This document shows positions 23,335-33,040 of a DNA stretch of 64,000 bases, piece after piece (position 1 is the stretch's first letter; each line of letters starts with the position of its first letter). The notes beneath the pieces are model-generated. The model was not told where the DNA came from and did no database searches. It saw only the letters and a program-made list of their open reading frames with translations. The position numbers and the translations under genes are program-made. Origin of the DNA: Datisca glomerata (Eukaryota; Streptophyta; Magnoliopsida; Cucurbitales; Datiscaceae); NCBI GenBank assembly GCA_003255025.1, contig QANY01003934.1, forward strand, positions 1 to 64,000. Reading direction: 5' to 3'.

Positions 23335-24126
23335 GTACCTGGCCATTACGCTAATAGATGTCGATATAAATTTAAAAAGAAACTGAATGAGTTATCCTTT
23401 GATGAGGAGACCCAGTAAAAAATCTTAAATTTTCTTTCTAATGGCAGTTCAACAGAAGCTAGTTCAGATGATGATTTTGCTCAAATTTATGAATCTGACT
23501 CTGCCTCCTCTACTAATTTTGAACAACCTTTTTGCTCTAAATCGTGGAACATGATAACTGAAGCCAACTATTGGAAAGCCATAGTTGAACTAAATGGTCT
23601 TGATATGAATGAACCAAGTATCAATGTCCTAATTGACACCCATCGATCTCTTCTAGCTACTACTGCAAACTAGATTACTGACCCTGAGATGAAGTTAAGG
23701 TTCTTAAAAACCTGTTATAAAGCTTATAGCACTCCTGAGGTCATTCCCATTGAGAATTACAATATGAAAGAGCTTCTGACTCGTATTCAACAAAATTCTT
23801 TACCCGATAAACCTGTTACCATTTCGGATCTCAAAATGGAAATTAATACCATTAAGTCTGAAATTCAATGGTTAAAAACTATTTTTTTAATCATTTTCCA
23901 GGATCATTATCTCCTTAAACAGTTTACTACCAAAGGCAAAACTCCTCTTGAGGAACCTGAGACTTCTTCACCACCACTGAAGACTACTACGAAAACAGAT
24001 AGAGAAATGACTAAAGATAATCCCTATTTATTTCTTCTAAACCAGGTTACTTTCTAGAAGTGGTATACTAAAATTACTTTAGTTATCAAACCAAATTTCA
24101 TAATTAAAGATGTCATTGTCTTAGTG
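23335..24126 (+). pseudogene. Duplicate CCHC-to-protease module (first copy)
   Basis: Starts inside the zinc knuckle (PGHYANRC) and continues through NGLDMNEPSINVL, MKLRFLKTCYKAYSTPEV and a Glu/Thr/Lys-rich linker. It ends with DVIVLV at the threshold of the protease active site, then jumps to coat-protein sequence at about 24,127. It is closely similar to 25,535-26,333. Stops occur near 23,420, 23,672 and 24,055. The ragged ends, inside the knuckle and just before the active site, look like recombination breakpoints. Confidence 0.8.
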
Positions 24127-25528
24127 AGAATTAAGGATATTCTCCCCTTAACCAAACCGAATAATTATATCAATCTTTTCCTTCAAACTGTAGGAACTCA
24201 GCTAACCCGTATTGAAGATCATCTTGACCAAATAAAGGAAACTAAGACCCAACATAATCCTATTGATCATCAAAAGATTAACCTTGAACCAGTCACGATA
24301 AAACCCCCTCTTGAAGTTCAGAATTTCAAATTAAAATTTACCAAGAAGGAATATAATTTTATGGAAACTCTTGTTGGAAAAATAAAAAATCATAAGATTT
24401 CCACTCCAAAAACTTGAGGATAACTCAATATGATGAATCAGGATGATTCACTCCAGAAAAGACGAACCCAAAGAATTTTCACTTTCCCAAATTTTGGATA
24501 TTTAGAAGTTTGATGATACTATCAATAAACTTTTTTACTCATATTCTAAAAGACCTAATACTCGTATGGCTTTAACATTACCTAGTAGATATTATTATCC
24601 TAGACCTACTCCACAATATCTCATGTATGAAGAAGATTTTCTTCATATACCCAAAAATCATATCATGGTAAAACCATTTACGAATGGAACATAGATGAAA
24701 AAAAACTGAATATCAAGTTTTTGAAACTATACACCAGATGATTATATATTCCTCAGTTTGCAAACATAATGATAATACAGATCACCAAATCTGTAGATTC
24801 CTTGTTAATGGTTTTACAGGAACTCTTAAAGGATGGTGGGATAATTGTCTCACAGAAAGTAAGAGAAATGAGATTTTAAATTCTTTTAAGATTAAGACTG
24901 ACCCCTTGACGGGTACCCATACCAGAAATGAAGATGCTTTCTATACGCTTGCTCAATCTATAATTCATCATTTTCTTGGACTCAGAGTTTTTAATACTGA
25001 CAGACATCGTGAATTATTAAAAAATCTTAGATGTCCTTCCTTAACCCATTTTTGTTGGTATAAATATGCCTTCCTCATGAAAGTCATGCAGAGAAGTGAC
25101 GCTAACAGTGAGCATTGGAAGGTCAAATTCATTGATGGTCTCCTTAGTCTATTTGGAGAAAAGGTTCATAAGAAGCTTTGAGATAAGCATGATTAGATGG
25201 ATATCCCTTATGACCAATACACTTATGGTCATCTTGTTGCCCTAGTCATTGAAGAAGGATTAGCCCTGTGCAATGACATGAAATTACAGTATATGATGAA
25301 GTATCAGAATCTTACTAACCGTAAAGAATTAGGAGAATTCTGTGACCAATTTGCCTATGAAACAAAAATACAGTACCCTTCTACCTCCTAACGTATAGAA
25401 CTTCCAAACCTAATAAGTCTCATAGAAGATACTTCTCTAGGAAGAAATCCCAGTATATTAATAAAAATTCTCCTCCTCAGCATCCTACTAAGAAAGTTTC
25501 CTCCAGAAAGCATAAATCCCAAGGCACC
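24127..25528 (+). pseudogene. Coat protein region, viral locus 2
   Basis: An N-terminal part (24,124-24,417) with TKPNNYINLFLQTVGTQL and RIEDHLDQIKET is followed, after stops, by 24,738-25,181 with the diagnostic GFTGTLKGWWDNCLTES, HHFLGLRVFN and LRCPSLTHFCWYKYAFL. A third piece (25,197-25,391) is rich in aromatic and acidic residues, and a Lys/Arg/Ser-rich tail leads into the CCHC knuckle. This is the capsid region of the caulimovirid polyprotein. Stops and frame changes near 24,418, 24,700 and 25,181 break it. Confidence 0.8.
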
Positions 25529-25570
25529 TGCTATAAATGTGATTTACCTGGCCATTACGCTAATAGGTGT
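25529..25570 (+). other. CCHC zinc knuckle, viral locus 2
   Basis: Encodes CYKCDLPGHYANRC, Cx2Cx4Hx4C, intact. It directly follows the basic tail of the coat region and precedes an acidic DDDFAQIYE linker. Confidence 0.9.
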
Positions 25571-26400
25571 CGATCTAAATTTAAAAAGAAACTGAATGAT
25601 ATATCCTTTAATGAGGAGACCCAGCAGAAAATCTTAAATTGTCTTTTGAATGGCAGTTCAACAAAAGCTGGTACAGATGATGATTTTGCTCAAATTTATG
25701 AATTTAACTCTGACTCCTCTACTACTTCTAAACAGCGTTGTTGCTCTTAATCGCACAACATGATAATTGAAGCCAACTATTGGAAAGTCATAGTTGAGCT
25801 AAATGGTCTTGATATGAATGGAACAAGTATTACTGTCCTAACTGACACCCAACGATCTCTTCTAGCTACTGTAGACTGGATTACTAACCCTGAGATGAAG
25901 TTAAGGTTCTTAGAAATCTGCTATAAAGCTTATAGCACTCCTGAGGTCATTCCCATTGAGAATTACAGTATGAAACTTCTGACTCGTATTCAACAAAATT
26001 CTTTACCCGCTAACCTGTTACCATTTCAGATCTCAAAATGAAAATTAATACCATTAAGTTTGAAATTCAGCAATTAAAAACTACTAATCAAATCATTTTC
26101 CAAGATCTCAATCTCCTCAAACAGTCCACTACCAAAGGTAAAACTCCTCTTGAGGAACCTGAGACTTCTTCACCACAACTGAAGATTACTATAGAAACAG
26201 ATACAGAAACGACTAAAGATAATCCCTATTTATTTCTTCTGAACCAGGTTACTTTCCAGAAGTGGTGTACTAAAATGACTTTAGTTATCAAACCAGATTT
26301 CATAATTAAAGATGTCATTGTCTTAGTTGATAGTGGTGCATATATGAACTGCATATTCATATTTCTAGAAAATCGTACGCAAAAGAGGTTGATTTGATAA
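25571..26400 (+). pseudogene. CCHC-protease linker and aspartic protease (second copy)
   Basis: The frame carries NGLDMNGTSITVL, MKLRFLEICYKAYSTPEV and a helical linker, then VIVLVDSGAYMNC (26,318-26,352), the retropepsin active site with the DSG triad intact. It ends in a stop pair at about 26,397. Unlike the copy at 23,335-24,126, it runs through the active site and on toward RT. A frame change lies at about 26,010-26,040. Confidence 0.8.
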
Positions 26401-27576
26401 AACATCTTATTTAGAATAAGAATAACTAGTTAAATTTTATATAGAAAGAAATTCAATTTATTAGTATTGATCAACGTATACAACAATCTACCCTTCACAA
26501 TAAGATAAAGACAATTTTGTATGAGTTTCAAACAGAAATCTGTAGTGACATCCTGAATGCTTTTTGGAATAGAAAGAAACATATTATATCTCTACCTTAT
26601 AATCAAGATTTTGATGAAATAAATACTCCTACCAAATCTAGGCCTAGCCAAATAAAAAAGGAATATTTAGAGATATGCAAAACTGAATTAGAATCCCTTT
26701 TACAGCAAAAATTAATTAGACCCAGTATATCTCATTGGAGTTGTACTGCTTTCTATGTTAATAAAAATGCTGAAATTGAAAGAGGATCACCTAGGTTAGT
26801 AATGAATTATAAACCTCTTAATGACGCTCTCCAATGGATAAGATATCCTATACCGAACAAAAAGATATGTTAGACATACTTCTTTTTAAGTAGTCTTTTC
26901 AAAATTTGATTTAAAATCTGATTTTTGGAAAATTCAGATAGCTGAACAGGATATGTATAAAACTAATTTTACTGTCCCTTTTGGCCGTTAAGAATGGAAT
27001 TTCCTACCATTCGGTGTTTAGAATAGTCCTTCAGAATTCCAGCATATAATGAATGATGTATTCAATTTTTATACTGAATTTATTATTTGTTATATTGATG
27101 ATGTTTTAATATTTTCATCCGCTATTGACCAACATATCAAACACTTGAAAATTTTCAAGCATGTTATTATCTGAAATGGTTTGGTTGTCTCTCCTACCAA
27201 AATGAAAAAATTTCAAACTACAGTAAGACTTTTAGGTCATAATATTTCCAATGAAACTAGTATTCCTATTAACTGTAGCATAGAATTTGCTTCTAAATTT
27301 CCATATGAAATTAAAGAAAAATCTCAATTACAGAGGTTTCTTGGTAGTTTCAATTATATTAGTGATTTTTATCCGCATTTAGCACATGACACTTCTATTT
27401 TGTACAACAGACTTAAGAAAAATCCTACGTCATGGACAACTGAACATACTCTAGCAATTTAGCAAATCAAAGGAAAAATTAAACAGTTATATTGTTTATC
27501 TTTGCCCAATCTTAATTGATAGAAAATTGTAGACACGGATGCCTCCAACCAAGGTTATGGTGGTATTTTCAAATAG
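26401..27576 (+). pseudogene. Reverse transcriptase and start of RNase H, viral locus 2
   Basis: The fragment 26,517-26,873 encodes the RT N-terminus with RPSISHWSCTAFYVNK and RLVMNYKPLND. After a stop, FKIQIAEQD-like and NFTVPFG blocks follow, then YIDDVLIFS with the catalytic YIDD at 27,091-27,102, and LLGHNISNETSIPI and LQRFLGSFNYISDFYPH (27,181-27,462). A DTDASNQGYGGIF run near 27,535-27,575 is the start of RNase H. Right after it the sequence switches to minus-strand linker. Stops at about 26,870 and 27,174 interrupt the frame. Confidence 0.85.
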
Positions 27577-28010
27577 GTAAACCTTCATAAACAACAGGAA
27601 TAGCTTTCTTAGGGACCTCAATATAAGGATTTATAAGTAAAGATTTTTTATTACCATTTTCTGGAGCAAGTTCTAAGAATAAAAGTGGAGGATGGGTAGA
27701 TTGGTAAGCAAGACCACCTGTGGTTATCCAATTCTTTTGAATATTAGAGAGAACTTGTATTTGTTGGTCATCATGTATGTTAACATAAAAGGTACTCTGA
27801 TAGTACCATTCAGGAAAATACTAAAGATTCTGATTTTTTCTAACTGATTATAATACAGGTTTTTAAGATCTAAGAGCTGTTGAGGATTATGGTTTGAGAA
27901 ATACCAATTCCTAAAATCTTGATACTTAGGTTGCATAAAATCCTAGTGAAGACTTTAAATCTTAAATTTCATATCGTTGGCAGTTGGACTATTAGGCCTT
28001 ATGTTATTAT
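27577..28010 (-). pseudogene. Post-movement-protein linker, minus-strand block
   Basis: The minus-strand translation gives DFRNWYFSNHNPQQLLDLKN, LNGTIRVPF and then a GGLAYQSTHPPLLFLELAP stretch ending near 27,577. It continues the movement-protein frame at 28,015 and is truncated exactly at the opposed junction. Confidence 0.7.
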
Positions 28011-28014
28011 TTGA

Positions 28015-28917
28015 TTAATAAACACCATGAGGTATTTGGTTGTCCGATATATGGATACCTTTGATATAATTGTTAGGGATAAAGAAATTCTCAGATCCAT
28101 TAGATCCTATGGGTTCAGATATAGATTGTCTGGAGGATTCGGGAATATCAACCTTATAAAGAGGAATACTTATGTTGTTTATACTAGATAGGCTTCTAGT
28201 TAAGGGTTTCTGGAAATGAAGATAAACATTGCCTCTATGGGTTTGGATGACATCTTCAATAGTTTTCCTAATGATAGGTCTCATCGGTACAACACTAGAG
28301 ATTTGCTAGGTTTCAAGAAAAGTAATATCAGCCCACGATATCGTGCGAGGAATAGTTACCTGGCTGTTGAAGAGATTAGTATAAATAAGGACAGTATGTC
28401 CTTGCTCACTCTGCTTGTAGGTATAAGTATTTAAGGTGGAGAGAACCTTAAGATGAATCATGAATAAGATGGCGAAAGGAGATGATCCTGGTAGGTAACT
28501 TATAACCATGTGGTTGAACTCTGAGTTCTAAAACTTATGCAAATTATTGTCAGAAAGAGCAACGCTCAAGTTAGGATAAATATTAAAGTATACTGGTCCA
28601 TGAGATGAACTGGTTTCTATGTCTCCCATAAGTGAGGCTTTCCAGTTAAGGCATCTACCATCTCTAAGAGTACATTGCATACTGGTGTTTTGTCCTAATA
28701 AAGTCAAGGGCTTGAAAGTAATTTGCACAAGTCTTATATGCATATATTTATACTTTTGCATAAAAGGATATAAAAAATGAATATGCAATAGATAAATTAT
28801 ATCATCGTTATTTTGTAAAGGAATAGCATTTTCAAAAAAATTGATTATCTTTCTACTTGTGAAATCAAAAGTACCAATTTTGTAAATTGTTTCTAGTTTA
28901 ACTTTGGGTATGTCCAT
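28015..28917 (-). pseudogene. Movement protein, viral locus 2
   Basis: Opens at 28,917 with MDIPKVKLETIYKIG. It continues with IRLVQITFKPLTLLGQNT, TLRDGRCLNWKASLMGDIE and SHGPVYFNIYPNLSVALSD, the core of a 30K-type movement protein, then VTIPRTISWADITF and a C-terminal Ser/Ile/Asn-rich region. Breaks lie near 28,528, 28,306-28,315 and 28,284. The start lies 178 nt after the primer-binding site, as expected for the first domain. It differs noticeably from the movement relic of locus 1, so two viral lineages may be present. Confidence 0.75.
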
Positions 28918-28943
28918 TAATTCAAAGCTTCTTTAACATCTTT

Positions 28944-28967
28944 ATAAGTTATAGTTCTATAACTTAT
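28944..28967. other. Perfect 11-bp hairpin just before the viral movement-protein start
   Basis: Arms ATAAGTTATAG and CTATAACTTAT are separated by TT. On the viral sense strand the hairpin ends 26 nt before the ATG at 28,917. Confidence 0.7.
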
Positions 28968-29095
28968 GAAGTTGATGCTACTGTATTAGTTATTGTTTTG
29001 ATAGAAGGAGAACTTAATTAAGACATGTGTGTATGGTGACCATGTATGAATAATCTAAAGAGAATATAAACACTATTATAACCAAAACTATTCAT

Positions 29096-29108
29096 GGCTC
29101 TGATACCA
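29096..29108 (-). other. Primer-binding site for initiator tRNA-Met (viral locus 2)
   Basis: The minus strand reads TGGTATCAGAGCC, the exact complement of the plant initiator tRNA-Met 3' end used by Caulimoviridae (and Ty1/copia). No LTR borders it, and a movement protein follows 178 nt downstream, so the viral reading is preferred. Confidence 0.85.
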
Positions 29109-29922
29109 ACTTAGGCTAACCAACACGCATCTCATAAAGTGAGGGGGTTGACCACTACATAGGCAATTAATCCAAAGAATAAAGTAACTCATAGTTAGCA
29201 CGTCTGTCAACGTTTTACTAGGGTCAACTGTCCTAATGTAATCTCTGCTCAACAGACCTTACCAATACGTGACTGTTTGACGTCCCACTAACTATTTATT
29301 GATTGTTCCTCAAACTTACTGGATATACAGTGTTTGCTTTCTCAACCTTGATAACTACATATTGGGTTCCTTGGATTTAGAATGGATCATGAATATTAAG
29401 GATTATAGTAATGGTTATATTGGGTTTTAAATTATAGCATACATGGTCTTATGAACTTACTCCTTAATTAAAGGGAGAAAAACTAACGGATGGGAGCTTG
29501 ATAGCTCGTGCAGTATTAAGACATAATTATAGCTTCAAGATGGGCTTCAAGATATATGCACAGTGTGATGCAATAGAAAATTGATGTAATAAAAGACTTT
29601 AGAGAGAAAAATTAGAGAGAAGAGAGAGCATTTTATTCTCAACTCATGAGTTCCTAATACAAACTAAAAAACTTGTCCCTCAACAAATGGTGAGGTTCCC
29701 TTACATAACATAAAAAAATAAGCTTATCCAGTACTGGATGGTTCGGAGTCGCCCATTCCATATCTTCTTGCTTGCTTTTTGGAAATCTACTTTAGTAAAA
29801 GTAGATTTGTTGTCTTCGGTTGATAGATGACTGGTGGGCAACAAAGGGAATCTACTTTAAGTAAAGTATATTTTTTCATCTCCTCTTAATTGGTTTTTCC
29901 TATTATGAGTGGGGGATAAAAG
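29109..29922 (-). promoter_or_regulatory. Viral intergenic (promoter) region, locus 2
   Basis: Noncoding region between the second-ORF relic and the primer site. It holds two palindromic CTACTTT...AAAGTA elements (29,785-29,806 and 29,853-29,868) and a pyrimidine-rich tract on the sense strand after AATAAAATG (about 29,590-29,635), resembling an initiator/leader. No clean TATA box was found. CTACTTTT repeats also precede the TATA box of locus 1. Confidence 0.5.
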
Positions 29923-31080
29923 TTAAACTTTTCCTTTTCCCTTTTTGTCTTCATCGATCTTTTCTGTAATAATACATGTAAGAGAATCCAAAAAATTAGA
30001 AATAGTGGGATCAGATGCTTTTACGTCTTGACTCTCACTAGCCAGAATGCTGAAGGTGTTGTCATCATGGTGAGAATTCATTTGTTGACTGGTGGTGGAA
30101 TTCATGGAAACATCTTCAAGAACAAAAGGCATGAAAAAATTATTCTTTGATGTAATCCATGGTTTTTATCATTAATTTTTTTTCAGTGAGATTTGGAAAT
30201 TTTTGTTTAATAATGATTTGGGAATTAATAAGAGGATTTCCTTTTTGGGCCGGAAGAGCCTTAGGGATGGCTTCAAAGTAGGCCTGCGAATGTGCTTTGA
30301 TGGTTTCGATTAATTCTGTTATGTTGGGGTTCATCCCTTTATCCCACTACTTGGTGAAAAAGACTCTTTTGAGTCGTGGGATTCCATTCTGATAGTCACA
30401 TTTTAAATCCCATTTCTAGATCTAGGGGATATTGAGTCGGATAATAAAATAAATTAGGGATTTGGATACTGTAATATTTTTGTTTACTGATAAAAGAGAA
30501 TAAGAAGAATGTCATTCTCTAAATTATGTTTGAATTTTTTCTAGTAGTGTTTCAAAGGTTATCCCCAATTTTTCCCACCAAACTAAGAACCAATTTGATA
30601 GGCCAATATTAAGGATTTCGGGATAGACTCTAATAAACCACATATGGTTATGAACAGGGTTCTAGTAATAAAAGGTATTGGTAAAAGAATCAATAAAATC
30701 CCAATAACTGTATTTTACTTCCTTTCTATTCAGGTCAAAAGTTCTGGTTGTGTAAGGATGAATGCCCCATTGACTAATGGACATTATGTTTCTGATAACA
30801 ACCTAACTGAATGTAATAGGGCTAGTATTTCTGTTGGAGTCATGGAGGGTGTGTCTGATTCCACGACGCCGGTTTGAACTATGATTGATTCATAGAAATA
30901 TCGATATTGCTCAAAGCGAGTAGGATATTGTTGAGTTGAGAGATATCTTCTATTAATCTCCCATGGATCATACATCCCTTTTTCATCTTCTGGTTCAATA
31001 AAGAGAATTGTCTCTTCAGAAATACTGTTAGAGATATATTGTTCTGGTGTTAAGAGGATATCTTTGGAAACTTGCTAGAA
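29923..31080 (-). pseudogene. Second-ORF relic, viral locus 2
   Basis: Minus-strand pieces are 30,784-30,975 (MYDPWEINRRYLSTQQYP and EQYRYFYESIIVQTGVVE), a broken middle with a HMWFIRVYPEI-like block near 30,640, 30,140-30,334 (ITELIETIKAHSQAYFEAI) and 29,923-30,132 (Ser/Asp-rich, ending KIDEDKKGKGKV). It corresponds to the region 12,086-14,170 of locus 1. The small, partly disordered, basic-tailed C-terminus suggests nucleic-acid or virion association, but this is a guess. Confidence 0.6.
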
Positions 31081-31100
31081 TTAGCCTCTTGAACACTAGA

Positions 31101-31830
31101 AAATTTTGTTGGCAAAAAAATGCCATCTTTCTATTGCGGTGTTCTATTAAGACCTCTGCCACAACTTTTGTTACTTATTCTTGAACACTAGGAAATTTTG
31201 TTACTCATCCTGAAATTTTAAGACACATTTGACAATAAATAAACACATTTTGAGGTATACATATCCAACTATATATACATATAAGACGGTATTATAACCA
31301 TTGAATTAAGGATTTTAGCTTTATATTCTGCACATTATGTTCTTTTATTATATTATAAAATAAATGTCATATAGGCCAAGTGGGAGAGTGTAAGACTTAA
31401 TTTAATTCTTAAGACAAATAGTAGACGATAAATAGGGTTACTGAAATACTATCCTAAAATTCCATTAGTTAAGTTTGTGAGAGTTGATTACTTGAAGTAA
31501 ACAATCACCACTTGATTGGAGAAACTACCGCTTTGATGGAGGATGTCTAAAATACCATTTCTCATTAAGATTTTGGTCCTCTCTCAACCCAATTAAGATA
31601 CACTAAGTATACCTTAAGAGCTAAAGGGGTCAAGGGAGAGAAACTAATTTCTTCAACAAAGTCTTTGATCTATCTATAATGTTCTACGATGACTCAAGGA
31701 TGTTTTTAACAATGATTAATGATATGTGAAAATCATGAAATTCTAAAGATCTAAACGTATTAAGAATTATGCATAATTGTTATTTGCATAACTAATAGCA
31801 AACTAAAGCTCAGGTGCTCCATGTCGGGTT
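31101..31830. other. Spacer between viral locus 2 and Tat-2
   Basis: AT-rich with no recognisable gene. A TA-rich stretch (ACTATATATACATAT, about 31,269) may mark the outer edge of the viral insertion. It ends with CGGGTT beside the Tat-2 LTR. Confidence 0.4.
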
Positions 31831-32381
31831 TAAAGGAATTTTTCCCTTACACTAGAAAGTAATGAGAGTAGAGAAAATAGACATGAAAGTCAGTAGAATT
31901 CACTGGCTTGTATTTAATGATCATTTAGCTCACAATTTGGTCTGTATTTATAGGCTTGTATTACAACCAATTCCCAAAATAAATCAATAATTAAAGGAAT
32001 ATTCTTTGAGATTGAGCTTTATCCTCCAAGATTTGCTTCAACTTTTAGATGAATGACTGAGCTTTACTTATCAGTATTAACAACTTTTAAAATTTGAACC
32101 GTAGGATGTAGTGTGGCGAATCTGACAATCGTGATGATTGTTGCCAGCTCTGCCACGATGATAACTCCTTCTTCTTCCCTTGATTGGCTTCTCTGGCTTA
32201 CGTGACTTCCTATGTGACTTTTATACTTTGGCTACTTGGCCAGGCGAGTAGCTCCATATCAGATTCTTCACATCTGTCAACATGGAAAATTCAACTATCC
32301 TTATAAAGCTCTCGTGGCATTTACTTTAATTATCTTTATTCTATGCTGACGTGTCTGAATACAAAAAAATATTCCTGTTCA
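31831..32381 (-). repeat. 3' LTR of Tat-2
   Basis: About 550 bp, matching 41,519-42,064 over its full length with scattered substitutions. On the minus strand it begins TGAACAGGAATATTTT. A minus-strand TATA box (CTATAAATA) lies at 31,945-31,953. Confidence 0.9.
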
Positions 32382-33040
32382 TTTGCCCCCATTACACTTA
32401 ATGAAGTCTTTCTTCATTCAGGTGTAATGATTTGATTCCCCGATCTTCAACACCATATTTATTGGGACCTGCAATAATAATGACCTGCAAAAGTTAACAA
32501 TAATAATAATTACCTTACTGAGTGACGTGCAGTTGATGGTTGCGTGAGTTTTCTCTTCTGTCATTTCATTCTCTTGTTCTTATCAATGGTTTATTCTGAC
32601 GCTCCAATTCTCGTTCTAGCTAAATGTCGGTCATGATGTTTCGATATCCGTTCTCGCTAAGCGTTTGTTCTTATGCTTCGATTTCTATTATGATGTTTTG
32701 AATCTCCTCATTTATTTCTTTTATCGCTTCCCATTCTCCTACTCAATTTCAATGGCCGTTATTTATGTTTTTGTCAGAATATATCATCCTTCTTTCAAGC
32801 TGTCAACCTCTGAATAGGCGTTAGCACCGACGATCCATTTTCTCCTGTAGACTTTTCTTCAATCTAGCGTGTGTCAGTAATCATTTCATGTCTCTTAATT
32901 AATTTCTATAACCTTTCGTGTCTGAAGCCAATATAAATTCTTCCTTTCGCTTTCATTTTGTTTACTTTCCTCTCTTCTTCTTCGTAAGTCTTCTATCTTC
33001 TCTACTTCTCTTTTCTTTGCTGTTAGTAATTCCAGTAGTC
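32382..33040. other. Tat-2 noncoding DNA between 3' LTR and antisense ORF
   Basis: Pyrimidine-rich on the plus strand with no domain recognised. It probably holds the promoter and leader of the antisense ORF. An upstream Met at 32,918 would add a hydrophobic low-complexity stretch that I do not think is coding. Confidence 0.4.

Larger units (their letters stand above)
23190..31100. mobile_element. Endogenous pararetrovirus locus 2: rearranged, two opposed blocks
   Basis: The plus-strand block (23,190-27,576) runs from a post-movement linker through coat, CCHC, protease and RT to the start of RNase H, with one module duplicated. The minus-strand block (31,100-27,577) runs from a second-ORF relic through an intergenic region, primer site and movement protein to the same linker. 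The blocks meet tail to tail near 27,576. Where they overlap (23,190-23,330 against 27,970-27,820) they are clearly related. The sequence is better preserved than in locus 1, yet no frame is intact. It is probably a multi-copy integration rearranged by recombination. Confidence 0.75.

Noticed and set aside
29096..29108. Reading the tRNA-Met primer site as part of a Ty1/copia element
   Set aside because: No LTR lies upstream and a caulimovirid movement protein lies downstream.
32918..33040. Upstream Met at 32,918 as start of the Tat-2 antisense protein
   Set aside because: The added 41 residues are a Phe/Leu/Ser low-complexity stretch from pyrimidine-rich DNA; similarity starts at 33,041.
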